A stretch of DNA of 64,000 bases from CAVXDY01 sp963760715 (GTDB lineage Bacteria > Actinomycetota > Thermoleophilia > Miltoncostaeales > Miltoncostaeaceae): assembly GCA_963760715.1 (NCBI GenBank), contig CAVXDY010000005.1:87411-151410 (forward strand). The letters run 5' to 3'. Below are positions 59,202 through 64,000 of the stretch, piece after piece. The position numbers and the translations under genes are program-made. Under the pieces are notes generated by a model that was not told the DNA's origin, made no database searches, and saw nothing but the letters and a program-made list of their open reading frames with translations. Position 1 is the first letter of the stretch. Each line of letters opens with the position of its first letter.

Positions 59202-60332
59202 TCATCGATGCACGGCGGAGGCGACGAGCTCCCGCGCCTGGCGCAGCCGTGCGGGGGCGTCGAGCAGCAGAACGCACGCCGGCGTGCCGTGTGCGTCGCG
59301 ACCGACGATGAGCCCGTCCTCCTCGTGCCACTCGGCCGCCGCGTCCGCGACGCCGACCTGCTGGATACGGAGCGGGCCGATGTCGCTGAAGAAGTAGGGC
59401 TCTCGCACGTACGCCGTGGTCGCGCCCATGATCGAGTCGGCCGCGTGGCGGCCGCTCCAGAGCGCGTGATCCCAATGGGGGATGCCGATGCGGCCCCATC
59501 GCGGATGCGGGAAGGAGACGCAGTCCCCGCACGCCCAGAGACCCTCGTGGCCGATCACGCGGAGGCGCTCGTCGGCCGCGAGGGTCAGCGCCCTCCGCCC
59601 GGGGTCCGCGAGCTCGGGCGGGAGGCTCGAGCCGAAGCCGGCCGCAGAGACGACGACGTCGCAGTGGAGGTCGCCATGGGTTGACGTTCGCACGACGGTG
59701 CCCGTGGCGTCGAAGTCGACGCCGTCGATCCCGCACGAGCCGAGGAAGCGGACGCCGAGCCGGTCCAGCGTGGCGCGGGCGGCGTCGGAGACTCGTGGAA
59801 GGAAGCGTGCGAGTGGCCGGTCGAGCATGTCCAGCAGCGTCACGCGGTGCGCTGCGGCGAGCGTCGCGGCGGTCTCCGTCCCGATGAGGCCTGCGCCCAC
59901 CACCACGACGCGCCGGTGCGGGAGGCTCAGTCGCTGGACGAGTGAGGCGAGCCCCGCGCCGGTGGTGTTCTCCTCCGCCTGCTCGATTCCGCGAACCGGC
60001 GGCTTCGGGTAGCGAAGGCCGGTCGCCCAGACCAGCGCCGGGGCCTCGATCTCGAGCGGGTCGCCCCCGGCCGAAGGGCTCACGACGAGACGACGGAGAT
60101 CGACGTCGCACGCGGCCACGACTCCATCGACGTGCACGATGCCCCGCTCGGCGAGTTTGACCGCGTCGGCGAGCAGCGGCACGCGGCCGGTGGTGAGCGC
60201 GCGCTTGGAGAGCGGTGGGCGATCGTGCGGCAGACCCGGTCCGACCATCGTGACGGGCACGCCCTGCTCGGCGAGGCGTGCGGCGCACGCGTAGCCGGAG
60301 ACTCCGTTCCCCACGACGACGACATCACTCAT
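59202..60332 (-). CDS. FAD-dependent ferredoxin reductase
   Basis: A 376-residue pyridine nucleotide-disulfide oxidoreductase-fold enzyme like rhodocoxin or putidaredoxin reductase. It has the N-terminal FAD motif VVVVGNGVSGYACAARLAEQG, RPPLSKRAL, the NAD(P)H motif VVVGAGLIGTETAATLA, and the second FAD motif GLWACGDCVSFPHP. The C-terminal domain is typical. It passes electrons from NAD(P)H to the ferredoxin encoded next. ATG at 60332 was chosen at the Rossmann start. It is divergent from the heme-membrane cassette. Confidence 0.9.
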   Translation of the reverse strand: MSDVVVVGNGVSGYACAARLAEQGVPVTMVGPGLPHDRPPLSKRALTTGRVPLLADAVKLAERGIVHVDGVVAACDVDLRRLVVSPSAGGDPLEIEAPALVWATGLRYPKPPVRGIEQAEENTTGAGLASLVQRLSLPHRRVVVVGAGLIGTETAATLAAAHRVTLLDMLDRPLARFLPRVSDAARATLDRLGVRFLGSCGIDGVDFDATGTVVRTSTHGDLHCDVVVSAAGFGSSLPPELADPGRRALTLAADERLRVIGHEGLWACGDCVSFPHPRWGRIGIPHWDHALWSGRHAADSIMGATTAYVREPYFFSDIGPLRIQQVGVADAAAEWHEEDGLIVGRDAHGTPACVLLLDAPARLRQARELVASAVHR

Positions 60333-60517
60333 GCCCGAACAAGAGCGCCTTCGGTGGTCCACCGCGTCGGTGCGGACTCCGATGTCCGTGTGGGAAAGCC
60401 GCATCGGGGATGGGGGCCGCCGCCGATATCGCTTCCTCAGGGAGCGGGGATCATCACCGGTGAAGGGCTCACGCCGGCCGCGCCGGCGGATCCAGGCGAG
60501 CGATCGGGAGGACGACC
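60333..60517. other. 185-bp divergent intergenic region
   Basis: This region separates the ferredoxin reductase gene from the heme-membrane/ApbE cassette. It should hold both promoters, but I see no clear -10 or operator. A GGGAGG ribosome binding site stands just before GTG at 60518. Confidence 0.35.
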
Positions 60518-60739
60518 GTGGCCGCGGACGCACACGATCGGGCAGGTGCAGGGGCGGCGAGCCGTCGCGAGTTGTTCGCGTTGGCAGCGGTCCTGGCGGC
60601 GACGGCGCTGACCGGGGCCGCAGCCATCGCCGGCCTGACGCGCAGCGCCCCCGCCGCGCCCACGACGCCGGCGGTCGGCCAGGTCCTCACGCCCGCGGCC
60701 CCGGCGCCGGCGCCGCGGCGCGTCGAGCCGGGAGACTGA
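60518..60739 (+). CDS. small single-pass membrane protein
   Basis: A 73-residue protein with an Arg/Ala N-terminus (ASRRELFALAA), one hydrophobic segment (about 18-40) and a Pro/Ala/Thr-rich extracytoplasmic tail. I do not recognise it. GTG has a strong GGGAGG site. It is the first gene of a cassette with another small membrane protein, a heme-type membrane protein and ApbE, 1 nt before the next gene. Confidence 0.62.
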   Translation: MAADAHDRAGAGAASRRELFALAAVLAATALTGAAAIAGLTRSAPAAPTTPAVGQVLTPAAPAPAPRRVEPGD

Positions 60740-60740
60740 C

Positions 60741-60959
60741 GTGCGCGCCCTCTGGGCAACGGTCCTGGCGACCTGGGCGCTCTTCACCGTGCTCGCCGTT
60801 CTGGCCTGGACACGCCCGCAGCCGGCGGCATCGCCGCAGCCGATCCCGGCAGCCGTCGTCGTCAAGGGCAAGAACGGCACGAGCAACCTCGTCGTCGTGA
60901 AGGGGGGCGCCTCCACGTCACATGCCACGACCCGGACCTCGCCGGTCGGCGCGGGATGA
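60741..60959 (+). CDS. small single-pass membrane protein
   Basis: A 72-residue protein with one N-terminal membrane segment (about 4-22) and a Ser/Thr-rich exposed tail (VVVKGKNGTSNLVVVKGG). It contains no FMN-binding domain. It overlaps the heme-membrane gene by 4 nt. It may be an accessory subunit or a short-lived partner of that protein; this is inference from position only. Confidence 0.6.
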   Translation: MRALWATVLATWALFTVLAVLAWTRPQPAASPQPIPAAVVVKGKNGTSNLVVVKGGASTSHATTRTSPVGAG

Positions 60960-61591
60960 TCTTCACCCTGGCGGCGGGGGTCCCCGTGGCGTGGCTCGTC
61001 GCGCGTGCCGCCGGCCTCGTCGCCTTCGCCCTCCTCACGATCTCGGTCACGCTCGGCCTCGCCCTCAGCACCAAGCTGCTCGGCAACCGACGCGGCAAGC
61101 TGCTGTTCGGCTGGCACCAGACGATCGCGTGGACCGCCCTGGCGATGCTCGTCCTGCACATGGGGGCACTGGCGCTCGACCCGGTCATCGGCTTCGGGCC
61201 CGTCGGCGTGCTCGTGCCCGGCGCGGCGCCGTGGCGGCCCGTGCCGGTCGCGGCGGGAATCCTGACCGCATGGCTCATGCTCGCCCTGGCGGTCTCCTTC
61301 CGCCTCCGTCGCCGTATCGGTCAGAGACGCTGGCGACTGATCCACTACGCCAGCTTCGCGGCTTTCGCGATCGCCCTCTACCACGCGATCAACGTGGGCA
61401 GCGACCTCACCGGAGCACGGGGCCTGATCATCGCCGGAGCCTTGGCGGCCCCGGTCGTATGGCTCGTCTACGCGCGCATCCTGATGCCGCGCTCCGGTGG
61501 CCGGCGAGCCTCCGCCCGGCCGCCGGCGCCCGCACCCGCGGCGGTCCCGTCCACGCCGCCGGAGCCGCGCCGCACCCCGGCTCAGGCATGA
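60956..61591 (+). CDS. ferric reductase-like transmembrane heme protein
   Basis: A 211-residue membrane protein with about five hydrophobic segments. Histidines lie in pairs that suit b-heme coordination: FGWHQTIAW and LVLHMGAL in one region, and RLIHYASF and ALYHAINVG in another. This resembles the ferric reductase/YedZ (MsrQ) membrane domain without a flavin domain. It could move electrons across the membrane to an ApbE-flavinylated partner. The C-terminal tail is Pro/Ala-rich. apbE overlaps its stop by 4 nt. Confidence 0.8.
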   Translation: MIFTLAAGVPVAWLVARAAGLVAFALLTISVTLGLALSTKLLGNRRGKLLFGWHQTIAWTALAMLVLHMGALALDPVIGFGPVGVLVPGAAPWRPVPVAAGILTAWLMLALAVSFRLRRRIGQRRWRLIHYASFAAFAIALYHAINVGSDLTGARGLIIAGALAAPVVWLVYARILMPRSGGRRASARPPAPAPAAVPSTPPEPRRTPAQA

Positions 61592-62577
61592 CGCCTCCCC
61601 TGCGGCGCGAGACATTTCGCGCGATGGGCACGATCTGCGCCGTCGCCGCTGCGGTGGGGCCGCGTGAGGCGGCCGATGCAGGCGTCGCCATCGACGCCGC
61701 GCGGCGCGAGATCGCGCTCTGCGAACGCGCGCTCTCGCGGTTCGACGCCCGCAGCGATCTGTCACGCCTGAACGACGCCGGCGGAGCGTGGGTGGCGGTG
61801 GACGAGCGGCTCATCGACGCCCTGTCCGAGGCGCTGCGTGCGCGGACGGACACGCTCGGTAGGTTCGACCCGACGATCCTCCCGGCACTCGCCGCCACCG
61901 GATACGACCGCTCCTTCGAGCTGCTCACCGAAAGGGCTGCCACGCCCCTCGAGGACTGGCACGCCGGCGCGCGCTTCGAGGTCGATCCGCTCTCGGGGAG
62001 GGCCCGCGTCGAGCGCGGCGCCGCGGTGGACCTGGGGGGGATCGGCAAGGGCTTCGCCGCGACCCGCGCGCAGCGGGCGATGCGCGCGGCCTGCCCCGCG
62101 CTGACGGGAGGGCTCGTCGACATGGGCGGCGACATCGCGGTCTCGGGCAGCCCGCCTGAGGGTGGTCCGTGGCGCGTGGACATCGCAGACCCCCGAACGC
62201 CCGATCGGCCGGCCGGAACCCTCGAGCTGACCGGCGGGGGTGTTGCCACGTCGGGGCGCGACGCGCGGCGGTTCGGCCCCGGCGGGCGGCTCCACCATCT
62301 CATCGATCCCGCGTCCGGCACGCCCGCAGCCGCCGGCCCGCTCGCGGTCACCGTCACGGCGCCGAGCGCCATCGACGCCGAGGCCCACGCCACCGCGCTC
62401 GCGATCGCGGAGGAAGACGAGGCGAGGGCACATCTCGCCTCGTTCCCCGACGTCGCGGCCCTGCTCATCCCGCATCTCGGCCGGCCCGTCGTGATCGGCC
62501 GCCTCCCCCTGGCTCGGGAGCGCTCTCGGCCACGGCTCGTCATCACAACAGAGGCAGGAAGGTTCCCATGGCACTGA
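61588..62577 (+). CDS. apbE: ApbE family FAD:protein FMN transferase
   Basis: A 329-residue flavin transferase that attaches FMN to Ser/Thr of target proteins outside or at the membrane. Motifs: ERALSRFDARSDLSRLN, GAAVDLGGIGKGFAATRA, TGGLVDMGGDIAVSG, GGVATSGRD, HHLIDPASGTPA and the metal-binding AIDAEAHATAL. No clear signal peptide is seen. ATG at 61588 overlaps the heme-protein stop. No classical FMN-binding-domain substrate is encoded nearby. The lipoprotein gene overlaps its 3' end by 10 nt. Confidence 0.92.
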   Translation: MTPPLRRETFRAMGTICAVAAAVGPREAADAGVAIDAARREIALCERALSRFDARSDLSRLNDAGGAWVAVDERLIDALSEALRARTDTLGRFDPTILPALAATGYDRSFELLTERAATPLEDWHAGARFEVDPLSGRARVERGAAVDLGGIGKGFAATRAQRAMRAACPALTGGLVDMGGDIAVSGSPPEGGPWRVDIADPRTPDRPAGTLELTGGGVATSGRDARRFGPGGRLHHLIDPASGTPAAAGPLAVTVTAPSAIDAEAHATALAIAEEDEARAHLASFPDVAALLIPHLGRPVVIGRLPLARERSRPRLVITTEAGRFPWH

Positions 62578-63071
62578 ACGCCACCACCCGCGCGCTCGCG
62601 GGCAGGCCCGGAGCGGCGCTCGCCGCCGCGGCACTGGTCGTCGCCGTCGCGAGCGGCTGCGGGGGCGGAGGAGGCGGCGGAGGAGGAGGAGGGGGCGGCG
62701 GCGGCAGCCAGTCGGCCGGCGACTTCATGAGCCAGATCACCACGCAGTTCTCCCGCGGCCAGGCCGGTCGGTTGTGGGACACGCTCCATCCCGCCGATCA
62801 GGCCGTCGTCAGCCGCGCTCGCTACATGGTGTGCCAGAGCAACGACGGCTTCGACCTGCAGAAGTTCACGATCCTCGAGACGTACGCCGACACGATCGAG
62901 GTCGCGGGTAAGGCGACTCCCTCGACGGCGGTCTCCGTCCAGGTCACCTCCGATGACGGCGTGACGACCGCCACCACGCACGCGGTCAGGCTCAACGGCC
63001 GATGGCGCTGGGTCCTCCCGCCGGCCGACTACGCCGCCTACAAGCAGGGCAAGTGCCCGTCGTCCGGGTGA
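62568..63071 (+). CDS. lipoprotein with poly-glycine linker
   Basis: A 167-residue protein. Signal peptide ends in the lipobox VASGC; the Cys is followed by 15 glycines encoded by GGC/GGA/GGG codons. The mature domain (about 50-167) has an NTF2-like look (FSRGQAGRLWDTLHPADQAVVS, then beta strands to RLNGRWRWVLPPADY). The function is unknown. A GCAGGAAGG site precedes ATG at 62568. It is translationally linked to apbE. It has no obvious FMN attachment motif. Confidence 0.78.
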   Translation: MALNATTRALAGRPGAALAAAALVVAVASGCGGGGGGGGGGGGGGGSQSAGDFMSQITTQFSRGQAGRLWDTLHPADQAVVSRARYMVCQSNDGFDLQKFTILETYADTIEVAGKATPSTAVSVQVTSDDGVTTATTHAVRLNGRWRWVLPPADYAAYKQGKCPSSG

Positions 63072-63146
63072 CGACGGGGCGCTGACAGAGTCGGGGTGAC
63101 GAGCTGATGGCCTGCGGCGAACCACCTGGAGGCGGCCGCGAACCGA

Positions 63147-63179
63147 CCCGGGGCGACCATCGTCCTCGGTCGCCCCGGG
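63147..63179. terminator. bidirectional hairpin between convergent genes
   Basis: CCCGGGGCGAC, an 11-nt loop, and GTCGCCCCGGG form a perfect 11-bp stem. It lies between the lipoprotein gene and the convergent secreted-protein gene. There is no T-tract. Confidence 0.62.
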
Positions 63180-63209
63180 CGCCGCGCCCCGACGGTGAAC
63201 CGCTGCCCA

Positions 63210-63713
63210 CTACGGGAGCAGGTGGATGACCGTGTCCGAGAGGGGGTTGTTGTTGCCGGGACGGCTGGTGTTCGTGCCGCTGCCGCGGGCGCCCTCGTAG
63301 GCGCCGGTGCCGCCGGTGACGGCGAAGGTGACCTTGTTGCCGAAGGTCGTCACCGTCGAGGCGGTGATCATGCCGTCGCCAAGTGTGTAGGCCGCGTCGC
63401 AGACCGCCCGCGAGCCATCGAAGTTCTTGGTGGCCCGAAGGAAGGTGCAGCGAGCCTCGAAGCTGCCGAGCTTGGTCGCGCCCGTCGCGTCGAGCACGAT
63501 GTTCTTGAAGAGGATCGTGTCCCCCTTGCTGGGGCCGCCGTGCTTGCCGGCCAGCGGCGGGACGTCCGCCAGGACGAAGGTGTTGGTGTCCCGCTCGACG
63601 AACGTGAGCGTGCGCTCCCCCGGCGCCTGGGCACTGCCGCTGGTGACCGCGATGGCCGATGCCGTGGCCGCAGCCACGAGACCGGCGCCGATGATGGTCG
63701 GAAGACGTCGCAT
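63210..63713 (-). CDS. secreted beta-barrel protein, allene oxide cyclase/dirigent-like
   Basis: A 167-residue protein. An N-terminal signal peptide (about 1-29, ending GSAQA) precedes a beta-rich domain. The stretch KVTFAVTGGTGAYEGARGSG is typical of the allene oxide cyclase-like barrel shared with dirigent proteins, and two Cys (ARCTFL, AVCDAAY) may form a disulfide. In bacteria such secreted barrels have no settled function. ATG at 63713 follows GGAGGAAC. 244 bp separate it from the tRNA. Confidence 0.75.
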   Translation of the reverse strand: MRRLPTIIGAGLVAAATASAIAVTSGSAQAPGERTLTFVERDTNTFVLADVPPLAGKHGGPSKGDTILFKNIVLDATGATKLGSFEARCTFLRATKNFDGSRAVCDAAYTLGDGMITASTVTTFGNKVTFAVTGGTGAYEGARGSGTNTSRPGNNNPLSDTVIHLLP

Positions 63714-63957
63714 TGGTTCCTCCATCGCTGATTCCGGCGCCTTGCGCCGGTGGGGGGCCAGGCTATGACCGCGGGTGCTCGGCGGGCAACAAGCCCTGCC
63801 CGATGGGGCCGGCGATCCAGCGGCCGCGCCCGGCCGCCGCCGCGCGCGGACCGCCGGGGGGCGGTTCGGCTTCTGCGCGCACGACGTGGGCCACCGTCGC
63901 CGCGGTAGACGGAGTGAGGAACGAGAAAGCCCCGCCGGAGCAGGGCTTTCCAACAGG
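63714..63957. other. 244-bp gap between secreted-protein gene and tRNA-Glu
   Basis: It holds the tRNA terminator (63925-63950) and the promoter side of the minus-strand secreted-protein gene. I see no supported gene in it. Confidence 0.4.
63925..63950 (-). terminator. intrinsic terminator downstream of tRNA-Glu
   Basis: On the minus strand GAAAGCCC and GGGCTTTC-like arms (63925-63932 with 63943-63950) form a stem with a ~10-nt loop, ending in TTTC. It lies 8 nt beyond the tRNA 3' end and is the only candidate here with a short T-run. Confidence 0.65.
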
Positions 63958-64000
63958 TAGCGCATACGGGATTTGAACCCGTGTTACCGCCGTGAGAGGG
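63958..64000 (-). tRNA. tRNA-Glu (anticodon CTC), 5' part beyond window
   Basis: The 3' 43 nt of a tRNA run off the window end. On the minus strand the anticodon loop reads CTCTCAC followed by the stem half GGCGG, giving anticodon CTC. Then come variable loop TAAC, T arm ACGGG-TTCAAAT-CCCGT and acceptor half ATGCGCT with discriminator A. The stretch CTCACGGCGGTAACACGGG is characteristic of tRNA-Glu. CCA is not encoded (next bases CCT). Confidence 0.9.

Noticed and set aside
58976..60332. Cytochrome P450 system
   Set aside because: The ferredoxin and reductase are of the type that serves P450s, but no P450 heme-loop gene lies in the window, so a P450 role is not claimed.

Overview
The window reads as a chromosomal segment of a very GC-rich, deep-branching actinobacterium, most likely class Thermoleophilia or a relative. 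The evidence is a dense, GTG-dominated gene set with stop/start overlaps, MurA carrying Asp instead of the catalytic Cys, a short HisG paired with HisZ, a SepF-ProC-YggT-DUF167-LspA string, a GarA-like FHA protein followed by a MerR/FtsR-like regulator, a polyphosphate glucokinase, an archaeal-type ProS, and a minimal RsiG-like protein. This placement is inferred from gene content; no 16S rRNA gene or marker tree is available here.

Layout. 1-4.9 kb: a truncated membrane protein, a phytoene-desaturase-like oxidoreductase, xseA-xseB and two small minus-strand genes. 4.9-12.5 kb: murA followed by a tightly overlapping histidine operon (hisZ-G-D-B-H-A-F, hisA frameshifted) and ridA. 12.5-18.9 kb: a CCA/poly(A)-type nucleotidyltransferase, pgeF, the PLP protein YggS, sepF, proC, yggT, DUF167, lspA and rluD. 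19-31.5 kb: translation, lipid and isoprenoid genes (rpsB-tsf-pyrH-frr, a palindromic mobile element, uppS-cdsA, an M42 peptidase, a DipZ-like fusion, dxr-rseP-ispG, proS, tRNA-Pro). 31.5-36.9 kb: pgsA, RsiG-like, FHA, MerR, apt, ppgK, an M32 carboxypeptidase and a small membrane protein.

From about 37 kb the content becomes accessory: a lipoprotein, ferritin, a PilZ protein, a secreted subtilase (frameshifted), a DnaJ-like protein, a RodZ-type HTH membrane protein, two giant class III cyclase-ATPase-TPR proteins (the second frameshifted), a sulfurtransferase and a BTAD regulator. Next comes a minus-strand operon at 51.8-58.8 kb. Its first gene encodes a SIR2-like NADase domain, an NB-ARC/APAF1-like ATPase and about 14 WD40 repeats. 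Its second gene is a separate P-loop STAND ATPase, and a GNAT gene follows. I judge this to be the best candidate in the window for an undescribed immune system: a bacterial relative of the apoptosome layout with an NAD+-depleting effector. After it come a ferredoxin with its reductase, a heme-membrane/ApbE flavin-transfer cassette, a poly-glycine lipoprotein, a secreted beta-barrel protein and a partial tRNA-Glu.

Three things cut across the regions. First, many first-in-unit genes have a TANNNT hexamer ending 6-9 nt before the start codon, which predicts leaderless transcription. Second, several convergent gene pairs are separated by long perfect palindromes lacking a T-tract. Third, three genes carry single-base frameshifts, two of them at short homopolymers, so assembly error cannot be excluded.
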